From: Coenobita brevimanus
Lineage: Eukaryota > Arthropoda > Malacostraca > Decapoda > Coenobitidae
DNA: 64,000 nucleotides
Direction: 5' to 3'
NCBI GenBank assembly: GCA_032717465.1
Contig: CM064697.1
Coordinates: forward strand, 2,340,001 to 2,404,000
Part shown: piece after piece, positions 1 through 11,280 of the stretch
Layout: each line of letters starts with the position of its first letter
How positions within the stretch are numbered: the stretch's first letter is position 1
Translations under genes and position numbers: made by a program
Notes under the pieces: model-generated
Database searches by the model: none
Seen by the model: the letters and a program-made list of their open reading frames with translations, nothing else
What the model was told of the DNA's origin: nothing

Positions 1-999
<999 letters not shown>

Positions 1000-1450
1000 A
1001 ACAAAGCATCGCCCCCTTCCCTTAGCGCCGCGGGACCACATTGTTATCCAGTGGAAATTACTCCTAAACTATTTCCATCTTGGCTTTTTTGCTGAAAACG
1101 GGTATCGTGGAGGAGGGACATATGAGAGAGCGGAACACGACATGAGCAGGTGTTGGCCTTGAGTCCTTCCGATGGCGGTAGCAGCGACGGTTCTATCGGG
1201 ATCTCCCAGCTCCCCAGACACCTCCTGGCGATACGACGCGGCGCTGGCGGGACGGGCGGCGAGGGGTTGCCTTTGTCTGCTGTTACCCACCAGAATTACG
1301 ATACAGACATCCGGAATTAGGGATGCAAGAAGGGTGTGTTCTCTGTGATGAGTGAGTTGATCGGGGACCTGCCGGGAACTTGTTGGGAATCTGACTCAGA
1401 AACCAAGGTGATCGAGGTGCACGTAACGTGTTTCGCGGGGGAGCCAAGAA
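1000..1450. other. CpG-richer block with a short open frame
   Basis: CG dinucleotides are visibly denser here than in the flanks. A plus-strand ATG at 1172 opens a 58-codon frame to a TGA at 1346-1348, rich in Ala, Arg, Ser and Leu. I do not recognise the peptide. The block could be an exon, a promoter island or chance; nothing in the sequence decides between them. Confidence 0.2.
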
Positions 1451-2880
1451 AATTAAGCACTCTTTATAAACAGCCCGAGTTAAAACCCGACCTTGATTCA
1501 CCTCCAGCAAATACATAATCACGTTCTTCATATACTCTACATACCAGCACGGAAAGAGAATGGTGTGTGCAACATCGGCAATTTTTTATCCCTGCCTCCG
1601 TTGCTATAAATTTGCGGCGTACTAGGGAGCTACCGTGTACTAGGGGGTGGAATCCTGCTACTGTGGGAGTGGTAAAAGGAGGGGTGTGTGAATATCCTTA
1701 CCAAACTAGGGTTGCAGGATGAGTGCTGAAGGGAAGTGTTTAAGGAAGACGAGGGCTAGAGCTATAGGTGTCTGGGTTATACGAGAAGAGGGGACGGGGA
1801 GGGGTGTCAGAGGGCAGTGATGTAAAATGACTTAGCTTTATTACACAGAGGTGGGGCGGATGTTTGAGAGATTTTAAGAGACACGAGTGCCTTTAACATG
1901 TAGAAACAATAGTACAGTCATTAAAGGATGAAGAAGAAATGTTGTAAGGGAGAAGAATATCTGGAAGAGTAAATCAGGTATGAACAGATGAGGGTGCAGG
2001 GTGAATGTCTAAGAGGAGCATGTGCGGAGACGATGTGGAGAATGAAAGAAGAATGTGGAATGAATTGAAAGAGAATATCTGAGAAGGTTGTACGAGAAGA
2101 GAGGATGTGGAAGAGCAGGAAAACAATGAGAGGAGACTAGGAGAGGAAGTGGTGAATTAGGCTGTAAAATAAAGGAAGGTAGTAGAGTGAGGAGCTGTTT
2201 GTAAGAAGGATATGAGAACAATGAAAAGAGGGACCGGGTTTATCAGCGTATAAAAATTGGATTTGGCTGGTTAATTTTGTAAACACATCTAGAAGTTGTG
2301 ACAGGAAGACAGTGACGACGGAGGAGGGAGGGAGAGACACTAGCTGCAGGGAAAAAATTAGGCCAGAAAGTTAGTAAAAATGATTGATGTGGGAAGTTTT
2401 CAGAAGAGCGAAACCTAATTTAAAGGAAGTTTGGGTGAACTCTGGCCGCCAGCTTGTGCCCCTTAGCAAAGTTTGGTGCGAGTGATTATGGTGGGGAGCC
2501 GGACTGAACTTGACAACCGTTAATGAGGAACCCTAATTGGAAGGAATAGTGATAATTAGGTGAACTTTAATTGTGTTTCTGAGGAAGGGAACTCTCTAAT
2601 GAAGGGGGGGAAAGCAGTGGGGTCCAGGGAGTTTTTTTTATTCTTGTTTTCTGTTCTTTTCAACCGCTCGATTAGGATACATTTGGTGATTCAGCGACCG
2701 ACTTTTAGTTAACCCTTTTACATCTGTAATTTCTGTCGGCAAGATAAATTAGCCTAACGGTAGCCCGTAATTACCTCATCCCAAAGCAGGTTAAATGTTA
2801 ATGAATCTAGTGTTTAATCCCAACAACGTGAGAATGTCTTAGTTTATTCTCGCCACTGCCAGACTATCTTATTCAACATA
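1451..2880. other. No gene recognised; purine-leaning plus strand
   Basis: Between about 1,680 and 2,400 the plus strand is rich in A and G with irregular gaagag and gggag motifs. The two short minus-strand frames there (up to 70 codons) are pyrimidine-rich shadows. The rest is ordinary low-copy DNA. Confidence 0.5.
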
Positions 2881-2881
2881 G

Positions 2882-2995
2882 GACTGACTATTCGAACTGA
2901 AAGTGTTAGATACAGATATTATTAACCCCTGTACTACTGGAGGTTCCCTTAAGCTGAATAAAGTCGTATGGTAACAGTAAGAATAAGTGACCCAA
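2882..2995 (+). mobile_element. TTAA palindromic element, right-half fragment
   Basis: Contains the family's inner block: a TAAGCTGAATAAA-like core followed by gtcgtatggtaacagtaag, matching the right arm of fuller copies at 16.1-16.5 kb. The left arm is degraded. Confidence 0.5.
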
Positions 2996-3048
2996 AATTG
3001 TCCGTGGTGTAGACGTCCTTGGCTGAATCTTACACATGCAGAAAGTGG

Positions 3049-3450
3049 AAATCTACGTTCAGTGCTCCAAAATGTTATACAGTGATGGACTCCTGTATTA
3101 CATTTTTCGCTCACAGTTCAATCCTTCCACCCCCTTTGGAGACTCAGTATGTTCCAGCATTTGAGTGTCCATGTGTTAGAGTTATCGTCAACAGTTCCAT
3201 CATTACTTTTCCTGTTTTAGTACAACTCTCAGAAGTCATTGCGCCAAACTGAGTGGCATATCCGATTTTCCGTCCGCAGTTCCAGCATATCTTTTTCCTT
3301 TTCCATCCAGCATTTACATATCAAGGTTCCAAAATTTAATACTGTCCAAGAAAGGAGTCGAATGTCTGATTTTCCGTCGCAGTTCGATCTTTTTCCCCCC
3401 CTTGCGAGACTCGACAAATTCCAGCATTTACGTGTCAGAGTATTGGCAGC
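3049..3450. repeat. Degenerate three-copy tandem repeat (about 100-160 bp)
   Basis: A block beginning near tttccgtc.gcagttc, followed by a pyrimidine stretch and then ccagcattta and tcagagt, occurs at about 3106, 3268 and 3371. Spacings are about 162 and 103 bp, so the units are unequal. A 157-codon plus-strand frame (3239-3712) runs through part of it but shows no recognisable domain. Confidence 0.55.
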
Positions 3451-4031
3451 GGCGGGGCCAGTCACCAAACCACCAGCTATTACCACCACTTCCAGCAGCA
3501 CTGAATCAGGGGTCCCCAGGTGCTTGGATATGTTGCAGTTGGGGGAGGATATTTGTATAGGATATTATTTTTTCTATTTTATATTTCCAGTTAGATTCTT
3601 TGTTTATCATTTAGTACTAGCCCCAATAGTCTGGGAAGCAGTGTTGCTGAGGACCAAACAGGAAAGGGCAGAATGTGGCAAAGATGAAGCGGCAAATACG
3701 AATGCAAAGTGATTTTCAAGGACAAATGTTTTCACGCCATCTCATTGTGGCAGCGTTACATGAGTCGATTCATACGGGAGGGCCTAGGGAAGGAGGAGGG
3801 CTACCGTAGTGGGTAGGTAGCATCTGTCGATGACGTCTTAAAATGTTTATCTTCATAGCAATTACCTCTATCAGCTTCTGTTGACACCGTAACCCCCTCA
3901 GTTTGGTGGCATGTTTTTATTTTTTTTCCTCCCCTCTCTGGACGATTTTTCTCAGGTCAGGTAAGAAAATTCATACTGGAGGAGTTAGCTGTAGCCTTTG
4001 TTAGGCTTTTTCACTACCTGAATGCACTTGT

Positions 4032-4034
<3 letters not shown>
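3451..4034. other. No gene recognised
   Basis: Mixed-sequence DNA with a short T-rich patch near 3,920. No supported element. Confidence 0.5.

Positions 4035-4117
<83 letters not shown>
4035..4117. repeat. (AC)n microsatellite
   Basis: 83 bp of uninterrupted AC, followed by a few gata/gatg units. Confidence 0.99.
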
Positions 4118-4118
<1 letters not shown>

Positions 4119-4754
4119 TAGATAGTTAGACAGATGGATAGATGGAGGTACTGTATAATTATAATACCGTCAGGTAGCTCAAAAACAGATTGAAATGATG
4201 AGAGCCTACTAGGGATGAGTTTCCTTCACTCAGACTCTCACAAATCGATTTTGTTTAGCCGAGGGAAACTGTTGTACTGAGTTGAAAATTGTTTCGATTA
4301 ATCCTTGGAATATTTGAGCTTCCCTTACCTGTGTATAAAATAGACCGAAAATAGCCAAAGTAAATTACTCAGGTGCGTCCAAGGTTTCAAAAAGACAAAT
4401 AACTTTCATGTATCATTTTGCTCCGCTGCATTTTACAACTTTATGTTACCCTCTAGTTTTGATGTAAGATGTGTGGTAGTTGTTATGAGTGAAGATGAAA
4501 ATATCAATAATCAGTCTTATTATCCAATTTAAGCTCAAGAAACTATATCAGTCCTTTCTCAGTTTTAGACTGAGATTAACAAAACCAATTACAGTGCGTT
4601 AATGTGTCTCTTGTATCGAAGAATTTTAACTACAGAACAGCAATAGACATGCAGAAATTTGTATTCGACTTTCTTGTCTTTCGTGCACAAACAAATTTTG
4701 ACTGCGACAGGGATTTGCTAGTAATTTGTTTGTGAAAATATGCCCTGAGGTGGT

Positions 4755-4757
<3 letters not shown>
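4118..4757. other. No gene recognised; AT-rich
   Basis: AT-rich unique-looking DNA without repeats or a credible frame. Confidence 0.5.

Positions 4758-4788
<31 letters not shown>
4758..4788. repeat. (TG)n microsatellite
   Basis: 31 bp of perfect TG. Confidence 0.98.
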
Positions 4789-4791
<3 letters not shown>

Positions 4792-4949
4792 GTATGGAAT
4801 TGTATAAGCAAATAACAGTACCTGATGAGAGTACGTGAAGATGGAGTGGACGGTCACTGCCTGCATCAGTTACTGTATACATGGGCATTATTTAAGCTTT
4901 ACTCACGACAGGTTTTAACCCCATCTGCCGACGATATATGTATGTGTAC

Positions 4950-5040
4950 AGATGCTACCGGCAGACAATTTTATTCAACTTTAAAACAACCCTTCATAAC
5001 GAAGAACGTGATGAAGACCATACCAAAGACCTCCAGTTCC
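4950..5040 (+). mobile_element. TTAA palindromic element, left-half fragment
   Basis: Contains ggcagacaattttattcaac, a close match to the family's inner left block CAGACGATTTTATTCAGC, followed by diverged sequence. Confidence 0.4.
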
Positions 5041-5198
5041 AAAAGTCTCCCATGAGTTGATTAAAATGGCTCAGTATTTGTAAAATAATAAAAAAAGTAT
5101 ATAGAAGGGTTAAAAATTCTAAATCTGTATACAGCCAAAGTTCTCTGCAGTCCTTCACCCTCTCATGGTCATAGGAACTATAGTCTTTTCTGTATTTC

Positions 5199-5320
5199 CT
5201 TCCAGCTAACGCCAGACGATTTAATTTTGCAAAGATTCACTGTATCAACCCTCTCACTATCAGAATTCCCCTCAGCGCAACAAAATCGTCTTGAGGCAGC
5301 GTAAATACAATAGCCTAACC
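5199..5320 (+). mobile_element. TTAA palindromic element, diverged
   Basis: The left inner block is cagacgatttaattttgcaa and the right inner block, about 80 bp on, is caacaaaatcgtcttgag. These are the inverted pair diagnostic of the family. Outer TTAA ends are not preserved. Confidence 0.5.
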
Positions 5321-5508
5321 TAACCTCTTCATCCCTCCACCCCATAGATATGGATTTTGATTTTGTTCTTTATTCGCTGCACTGGATAACGCGACCTTGA
5401 TCTGTTGACATGATTTCCAGGGATAACTTGGAATATTCTTAGTCTACCCAGGAACTGTCAGTTGCTAGGGACCATATCCATAAAAGTTCTTGAACTTTTA
5501 CATTTCTT

Positions 5509-5514
5509 TTTATT
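5509..5514 (-). promoter_or_regulatory. Candidate polyadenylation signal AATAAA
   Basis: TTTATT on the plus strand is AATAAA on the minus strand, 22 nt past the stop codon of the candidate last exon at 5536-5759. The hexamer is common by chance in AT-rich DNA, so position is the only support. Confidence 0.25.
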
Positions 5515-5535
5515 TCGTGCATCTTACCAAACACC

Positions 5536-5759
5536 CTAAAGCATAACTGTGGAGAATAATAATATGAAAAACAGCAGAATTCCACCAAAAATCATTGTTA
5601 TGAAGAATTGTTTATAGACGAACCGGTTAATATCTTTAGTAAATGCAGCTCCTGAATTTGAGATGAAGTCTCTTGTAAATGTGTGGGATGCAGTAATAAT
5701 ACCTCGTTGTTCCTCGGGCAGATTGAAATTGCCGTATAAATCTGAAGTACTTCCTGTGG
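5536..5759 (-). CDS. Candidate terminal exon of an unidentified membrane protein
   Basis: On the minus strand a textbook-looking acceptor (ttctgtttcag, AG at 5761-5760) is followed by an open frame of 73 codons ending in TAG. Unlike nearly every other frame here, its composition is balanced and protein-like. A polar stretch (DLYGNFNLPEEQRG, then TASHTFTRDF and KDINRFVYKQ) leads to a C-terminal hydrophobic segment of about 20 residues (FFITMIFGGILLFFILLF) and the end STVML. This suggests the last transmembrane helix of a membrane protein with a very short tail. The frame stays open upstream of the acceptor, and a second AG lies near 5797, so the 5' boundary is uncertain. I do not recognise the family and found no partner exon. 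A chance frame in AT-rich DNA remains possible. Confidence 0.35.
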
Positions 5760-6150
5760 CTGAAACAGAATGCATTACGAAGAACACAATAATTTGGCTG
5801 TAAAGTTGATGTGGGCTGGAGTGGGGTCTCTTTGCCTCTTCCCTCCTTCTTACCCTTTCTTGTCCTCCAGTTTTTATCCTTCTTCCCTTTTTGTTCTCAT
5901 CACCTTTATGTCCATCTCCTCATATTTTGTAATTATGCTTGTACTGGTATCTAATATACTATAGATGGAGGAGGACTACTGGGCCGCAGGGAACGAAATG
6001 TATGTTCTATCCCGGCAGTTTGATACTTAAAGTCAGTGTTGGACCTCTGATTTCCACATCACTTCTCAGAAACAAAAATACATTCCCCACATCCCATTAT
6101 TTAGCGGAATCTAGATTACTATATAAGTAAGTACTTCAAGTCGTTGATAA

Positions 6151-6225
6151 TTAATCCTTTGAGTGCTGACGGTATTCTTCAGCTGAATAAAATTGAATAG
6201 CATGAACAAAAATATCCCGTAGTGC
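6151..6225 (+). mobile_element. TTAA palindromic element, internally deleted
   Basis: Begins TTAATCCTTTGAGTGCTGA (terminal repeat) at 6151 and runs almost directly into the right inner block agctgaataaaattg near 6181, so the middle is missing. Confidence 0.55.
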
Positions 6226-6469
6226 TGCAGATCACCAAATGAATCGAGTAAAAGCAGGCCCGAGGCTAGGATATCATAATTCCGTACATTTAAGGGTAGA
6301 TGACCAGCCCACTTTCCTTGATGGCATTACATGATTGAACTATCTCCAGTCACCTCATGACTCCGATTGGTGTCCCCACTAAACTAAAAAACGCCTTTTT
6401 TTCTCTCTCTCTTTTACCATTGCCAGAGCAGAGAAACGGACACATAGCGTCAATTCTAATACATCTCCA

Positions 6470-6472
<3 letters not shown>

Positions 6473-6517
<45 letters not shown>
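6473..6517. repeat. (GT)n microsatellite
   Basis: 45 bp of perfect GT. Confidence 0.98.
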
Positions 6518-6519
<2 letters not shown>

Positions 6520-6761
6520 ACCTAGGACGGCCAGTATTATGACAAAGCCGCTAATTTCCAAACTGTAGTGAATTTCAATAACTTATTTTCCAGGAAGGTC
6601 TTGGTTAGGTTAGGCTTTACGCTGAATAGGTTAGTCTGTTAGAGTCATATAAAGTTAGATTAGGACTGGATTAAATGCGTGAGCGAGATCACCCTAGTAA
6701 AAGAAAGCTCCCACTAACGCTTTCCCACTCTCACTTCGTAATTGGCACATTGATATTTTAT

Positions 6762-6850
6762 GCTAGGAACCGTCAGACGATTTTATTCACCTTAGGGAAA
6801 TGCCCGTCCCTTAACTCTTGGATTACCAGGATTTACATCAGTTGAACCAA
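6762..6850 (+). mobile_element. TTAA palindromic element, left arm
   Basis: Carries cgtcagacgattttattcac, an almost exact inner left block; the remainder is diverged. Confidence 0.5.
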
Positions 6851-6925
6851 CCGTGTGCTGTTGATCTAAATGTAATTCCTAGGCGCATAGAACATAAAGA
6901 TGAGCAGGAGAGATAATTTACTGGA

Positions 6926-6944
6926 TTTTTTTTTTTTTTTTTTT
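6926..6944. repeat. Poly(T) run
   Basis: 19 consecutive T. Confidence 0.95.
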
Positions 6945-6952
6945 GGACTGGT

Positions 6953-7020
6953 TGTTAGGATGTTTCTCAACTGAACAAAATCTTCTGGTATTAGCACGAA
7001 TAGAATAGGGCTACCCAAGT
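6953..7020 (+). mobile_element. TTAA palindromic element, right arm
   Basis: Shows caactgaacaaaatcttctg followed by gtattagcacgaatag, matching the right inner block. It lies directly after a poly(T) run. Confidence 0.45.
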
Positions 7021-7244
7021 GCACCGGATTGTCCATCATCATCATTATCATCGCAGTGTTAAAGTGTTGAAATCTGTCCAAACCACAGTGATAGAGTTAG
7101 CTTAAAGCGTTAGAATCTAGCCTGAAGCGTTAGAATCTACCTCATTTAACTCCTTAGGACGGATACTGTTTGAGAGCTAGGATCGTATTCTAACTGCTTA
7201 TACAGCGATTCCGTAGCGTCTCCTTTTTAGCTGTTTATTTTGCA

Positions 7245-7833
7245 TTGTATCGTATCGTTTATATAGGCTCCGACATGCTTGTATACGTCGGCCTTGGTCA
7301 CCTGATGGCGGCCTTCCATGCTGCTTGATCTGTGGCAGCCTCTCTATTCAGGCCTTTATCCTTGAGGTTACACTCTGTGACTTGGTTCCACGTCTTTTTT
7401 GGCCTGCTTTTCGCAGCCTTACCCCCGATGTTCACACTTCTCACCTTTCGCACCCAATTGTCATCCTCCATCCGCTCAACACGCCCAAACCATCTCCATC
7501 TTCCCTTCCTCATCACAGCACCAATACATTCAAGTCCCATTCTTCCTCTGTTCAGTCGCAGTTGTAGCCCACCCCAGGCCTCGCATTCAAGAACGCATCA
7601 CATATCCATCTAAGCATTATCATTTCTGTTCGTTCGAGCTTACGAAAATCCTTTTCCTTTACTGCCCAGGTCTCACTACCATACAGCATTACCCTCCTAA
7701 CACGTGCCGCATACAAATATCCTTTAGCAGACCTAATCACAGCTAAGCAAGCATAGTCAGACCGAAGGTAATTTAAGCTAGGCAAAGCACGTGTTCCATA
7801 GTTGTTGTGGGAATGGGCAGCACCGAACGACAT
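7245..7833 (-). pseudogene. Non-LTR retrotransposon C-terminal fragment (LINE family B)
   Basis: Two minus-strand frames together read as the end of a LINE reverse-transcriptase protein. The first (7833 down to about 7552) contains VMLYGSETWAVKEKDF and a following LRWICDA, the block after the RT thumb in many non-LTR elements. The second (7540-7298) contains RWRWFGRVERMEDDNWVR, then a basic SRPKKTW linker and AAWKAAIR before a stop. The two parts are in different frames, so at least one frameshift or small deletion separates them. Upstream RT motifs are absent: a 5'-truncated copy. Past the stop are about 55 bp ending in a short acgatacgatac tail. It would act in target-primed reverse transcription; this copy is inert. 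Confidence 0.85.
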
Positions 7834-7894
7834 ACTTCATTTGGACATTCATGTTTAAACCCTCCAACCACAGGACTTTTTTTTCCTCTCGGTG

Positions 7895-8055
7895 CAAGCA
7901 GACAAGATGATTCAGTTTGAGAGAGCTTCGTGTTAGAGAAGGAATTAGTTAAGGCTATATCTAACCACTTACTTCGAAGTGCCTATTAGGCTATGAGATT
8001 AATAGTATCTAGTCATAGTAAAGGCAAAATATCGGGCTGACGGTTTTAAACAGGC
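7895..8055 (+). mobile_element. TTAA palindromic element, diverged
   Basis: Contains gatgattcagtttgagagag, an internal gttaaggctatatctaacc block shared with the copies near 14.2, 23.7 and 31.5 kb, and an end-like atagtaaaggc. Terminal TTAA sites are lost. Confidence 0.4.
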
Positions 8056-8144
8056 AGTATCTGGCACATGAACTGTTGCCCCAAAATACGTATGGCTAGT
8101 TCAGCGAGAGTCAGAGTAAATGAAAGAAATCATTTTCTTGGTGA

Positions 8145-8297
8145 TTAGGTTGTGGTCGCCGCTGCCGCCCCCACTTTCCTGGGCATCGTAATGTGAATCA
8201 CAATGTTACTTGGTTTGGCCGGTTGGGGGGCAGCGGGCTTAGGTGGCTCGGGGGGTTTAGGTGGGTCTTGTACCTCACGGTGAAGAGTATATACTCT
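8145..8297 (-). CDS. Candidate exon, proline-rich, unidentified
   Basis: On the minus strand a pyrimidine-rich acceptor (cgccttccctcag) precedes 50 in-frame codons and a TAA. The peptide begins RVYTLHREVQDPPKPPEPPK, continues with Pro/Ala-rich sequence, then SNIVIHITMPRKVG and ends AAAATTT. DNA is more GC-rich than its surroundings. An alternative donor lies inside it (GAG followed by gtacaag near 8276), which would end the exon early. No family is recognised and a chance frame is quite possible. Confidence 0.22.
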   Translation of the reverse strand, partial: RVYTLHREVQDPPKPPEPPKPAAPQPAKPSNIVIHITMPRKVGAAAATTT

Positions 8298-8480
8298 CTG
8301 AGGGAAGGCGGAGTTTCTCAGGGGCGACTGTGTCACCCACATGACGTTATTTATGCACGCAAACATCAACATAACCCCGCCTCCGCCTTCGCCACCGCCT
8401 TTGTCGGCCACTCGTCGCAGCACAACCGACGCCAGTGCCGACCCTGGCTCAGGTAACGTTCCCCCGCCCACCAGGTGCCC

Positions 8481-8690
8481 CTAGGGGTTGTTCAGGGTGA
8501 CGAGGGCCACCTCCGTCTCGGGGCCCTCAGCGCCCAGCACCCGCCGCTTCTCGACGCGGACGGAAAGCCTCTCATGCTTTCCGGGGTCGGACCAGTCGCC
8601 CGCTATGGGGCAGTTGGGCGGCACCTCCGGCCACCCCACCACACCCACACCCGCTACTGCCAAGAAGGCAGAGAATAATAATTTAATCAT
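8481..8690 (-). CDS. Candidate small secreted protein or exon, unidentified
   Basis: From a minus-strand ATG at 8690 a 69-codon frame begins MIKLLFSAFLAVAGVGVVG, which has the charge and hydrophobic pattern of a signal peptide. It continues WPEVPPNCPIAGDW and ends VALVTLNNP before TAG. Alternatively ttctgccttcttggcag near 8670 is a splice acceptor and only the GC-rich part (about 8481-8668) is exonic. The piece at 8145-8297 lies downstream on the same strand about 180 bp away, so both could belong to one transcript, though in-frame stops prevent simple read-through. Family unknown; no homologue can be named from sequence alone. Confidence 0.25.
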   Translation of the reverse strand: MIKLLFSAFLAVAGVGVVGWPEVPPNCPIAGDWSDPGKHERLSVRVEKRRVLGAEGPETEVALVTLNNP

Positions 8691-8759
8691 AAAAAATACA
8701 GTATTGCTACTTTTTAAATTTTGACTACCAGGTGACGCATTCATGTAGATGCAGAACAA

Positions 8760-9138
8760 GGCAAACTCGGTTTACGGCACAACGGAGCCTTCGGGAATTT
8801 GTCTACGTTCGAAAAAAGCGAATGGCTTCAGCGTTAAACCAAGACTTTCCACATCTTAACACGCATCTGGTAGCAGTATAGGTCGGCATAAGAAAGGAAA
8901 CATTTATTTTTATTGTATACTTCTTGGCCTTAGATTTTACTTATTATCATCATCCGAAACTTTACTCCCACCAGAAAATATGAGGTGTCGTAGGATACGA
9001 AAAAAGAACAGAAAAGCATGAAAGTGGAAAACTATCAACAGCTTGCCCAGTGAAATGAGCCACGCGGCGTTTCACATAATACTTAAATCTTCGAGATCCT
9101 GGCTACACCATACTGGTAAACCAGCTGTACACCTAATG
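8760..9138. other. No gene recognised
   Basis: AT-leaning unique-looking DNA; nothing supportable. Confidence 0.5.
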
Positions 9139-9154
9139 TTTTTTTTTTTTTTTT
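9139..9154. repeat. Poly(T) run
   Basis: 16 consecutive T. Confidence 0.9.
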
Positions 9155-9204
9155 AAGATACGATTAACACACACCTGTCGCATCAAGTCATTCCGTCAAC
9201 AACC

Positions 9205-9480
9205 AGACACCATGAATGTGTTTCTCCGGTTAGACTTCAGCCATCCAGTACGATCCCATATCAGTTCCTTTGCTTCCTCAGCTTCCATAGCCTACCTTGC
9301 TTTTCCGCACACTTACCTACATTACCCATCCACCGTCTTTTTGGCCCACCACGTCTCTTCCCACCTGCAAGTTCACTCACATGTGCTGTTTTCACCACCG
9401 TATCTACTGAAGGTTATATCTACCGTATCTCTCTTTGTGACCATATCGTCATACCACACTCTTCTACCTTTTATGGACAG
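9205..9480 (-). pseudogene. Degraded non-LTR retrotransposon C-terminus (LINE family C)
   Basis: Reading the minus strand from about 9460, RRVWYDDMVTKRDTVDI resembles the conserved W-[YWF]-G-H-[VM] region near the end of LINE RT proteins. After a +1 shift, GGKRRGGPKRRWMGNVGK near 9340 is the basic GRPKRRW linker that follows it. A premature stop and frameshift show it is dead. It differs from both family A and family B at the amino-acid level. The 5' part is missing. Confidence 0.6.
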
Positions 9481-9612
9481 TCGTCCTTACACCACATCGT
9501 TCATCAGCCAGTATTTCTTATCTGTCAGTTCTACACATCCCATACTCACCCCTTAACTCGTTCACTACGATGTGTTCATCTTTTGAATTTGTTAGGTAAT
9601 ATTATAAAGTTA

Positions 9613-9868
9613 AGATGAGACCTAAGACTATTTTGAAGAGCTAAGGGAGACCCAGACCATATTACAGAGCTGTGGGGAACCGTTTAGACTATATTATAGA
9701 GCTAAGGGGAAACCTCAGATTGTATTACAGAGCGAAGGAGAAACTTCCGACAAAATTACAGAGATATGGGGGAGACCTTCAGACTGTATTATAGAGTAAG
9801 GGAAGACCTCACACGATATTGTAGTTAAGGAGAGGCCTAAAACTGGTATAGAACTTAGGAGAGACCTT
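9613..9868. repeat. Minisatellite, about 37-bp unit, 6-7 diverged copies
   Basis: Repeats of 'attacagagctaaggggagacct' plus 'cagacta', at a spacing of roughly 35-38 bp; copies differ at many positions. Confidence 0.75.
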
Positions 9869-9875
9869 TTTTTTT

Positions 9876-10095
9876 GTCTGTATCGCCAGACGCCTTGATT
9901 TCATAAAGTGTGACCATAGACGAATCGCCTACATGTAACTCAGTCAATTGGCATCTGGCTGCCCTTCAACTCACATCTCCCTCATTCTAAACCCCACCCC
10001 TCCATCTTCTGTCTCCCCTCTCCCCTCACCCCTTCCACCTCACCCACATACTGCACACTCCTTGTCAGTTTCTTTTCTCCATCCACATCCCGAAC
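9876..10095 (-). pseudogene. LINE family A 3' end, very diverged
   Basis: The plus strand reads tgtctgtatcgccagacgcc, then cttgat..., then aatcgcct, and later cactccttgtcagtttctttt. These line up in order with the 3' end of the LINE copy at 57.8 kb (attgccagacgcctcaat ... ctcttcgtcagtctttca). Only the terminal ~200 bp survives. The tetranucleotide tail (tgtc) is present at the left. Confidence 0.55.
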
Positions 10096-10104
10096 CTCAT
10101 GTTC

Positions 10105-10228
10105 CGAATGGGATAACTGAGCCTGTTTCTAACCCCTTCACCACAAAAGATCTTCCTAAATCAGAGTACAACTGCTTGGCGATAACAAGAACTAATTCAA
10201 AAAGCATAATTAGAGTGGAAGGGGTTAA
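10105..10228 (+). mobile_element. TTAA palindromic element, right half
   Basis: Starts inside the element at ctgtttctaaccccttca, contains a degraded right inner block and ends gtggaaggggttaa with TTAA at 10225-10228. Confidence 0.55.
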
Positions 10229-10639
10229 CAGCCACATTCCCACTGCTTCCCCGACATTGCACACGCCTGACGAACCGAAGTCTTACAATGACTCACTAAC
10301 GATGTGGTCTCTAATACACTTTCATACAATCTTCTTCCAGCCATTCTACTCAACTATCCATTTCCTCTCAAGGTCTTCATTGCTCTAGTCACTTTTCAAG
10401 CTTGAGCCGCGCTACTCAGTCATATCTATATTTCCTCTCAAACTTCGCCTCTTGCAGACATTCACAAAGCTGTGTACCACAGTGCAGTGTTCCTATCCAC
10501 TAAAAGCAAAAAGTGCAGTATAATCTTCTTACATGATGTTTGAATATTGTAGGCGTATACTTCACTCTTCATCTTTTAGTACCAGCTTCACTCTCATTCC
10601 TAAAGAACTACCAACGAACAGTCCCACCCCCTTTCTCAC

Positions 10640-10935
10640 AACACACCAGCTCTATCCTCTATCCCACAACAAAAGCCTCATCCTCCATTCCACAACACAC
10701 CAGCCATAGCCTCCATCACACAGCACTTCAGACTCATTTTCAATCCCACAACACACGAGCCCCACACTGCTTCCCATAAGACAGACAACCCCACCCCATA
10801 CCCCACAACACGCCGGCCCCACCACTTATCTCACATACCAGCCCCACCCCATATCCCACAACACACCAGCCCCACCCCATATCCCACAACACACCAGCCC
10901 CACCCCATATCCCACAACACGCAAGCCCACCTCCC
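10640..10935. repeat. Minisatellite, 28-bp unit
   Basis: The block cacaacacaccagccccacc followed by ccatatcc repeats almost perfectly three times between about 10845 and 10930. Copies upstream are increasingly diverged, back to about 10640. Confidence 0.85.
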
Positions 10936-10964
10936 TCCCAACAGCTCTCTTCATCAAGGCAGAG

Positions 10965-11070
10965 AATTCTTTAGTCTAAATAAATCCGTCTTGCGGTATC
11001 CAGAATATAATAAAGTATCATACCTGTGAAAAGTTATGGGAGTTATTGAGCAAAATCGTCTTGTACTAGT
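10965..11070 (+). mobile_element. TTAA palindromic element remnant
   Basis: taaataaatccgtcttgcgg and then gagcaaaatcgtcttgtac resemble inner blocks of the family; ends are lost. Confidence 0.3.
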
Positions 11071-11077
11071 GAGGATG

Positions 11078-11079
<2 letters not shown>

Positions 11080-11115
<36 letters not shown>
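11080..11115. repeat. (CT)n microsatellite
   Basis: 36 bp of TC/CT. Confidence 0.97.
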
Positions 11116-11119
<4 letters not shown>

Positions 11120-11280
11120 TGAGTTGTTCTATATTGTCTTCATTTTCTTGCCTCTCTCATCTCGTCCTAAATCATGGAAGTGGAATCAGAAGCAAGCGCA
11201 TCATCTTACCATGTTCATTCTCTGGGAAGGGGTGATCATAGCCGCGTAAAACCACCCATCTGACTCACCCAAAGTTATCT

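Noticed and set aside
3239..3712. 157-codon plus-strand frame
   Set aside because: Overlaps a diverged tandem repeat, shows no domain, and its unique part is unremarkable.
5309..5324. cctaacctaacc and, at 6605, ggttaggttagg, resembling the arthropod telomere repeat TTAGG
   Set aside because: Only two to three units each; too short to be telomeric or a meaningful interstitial tract.
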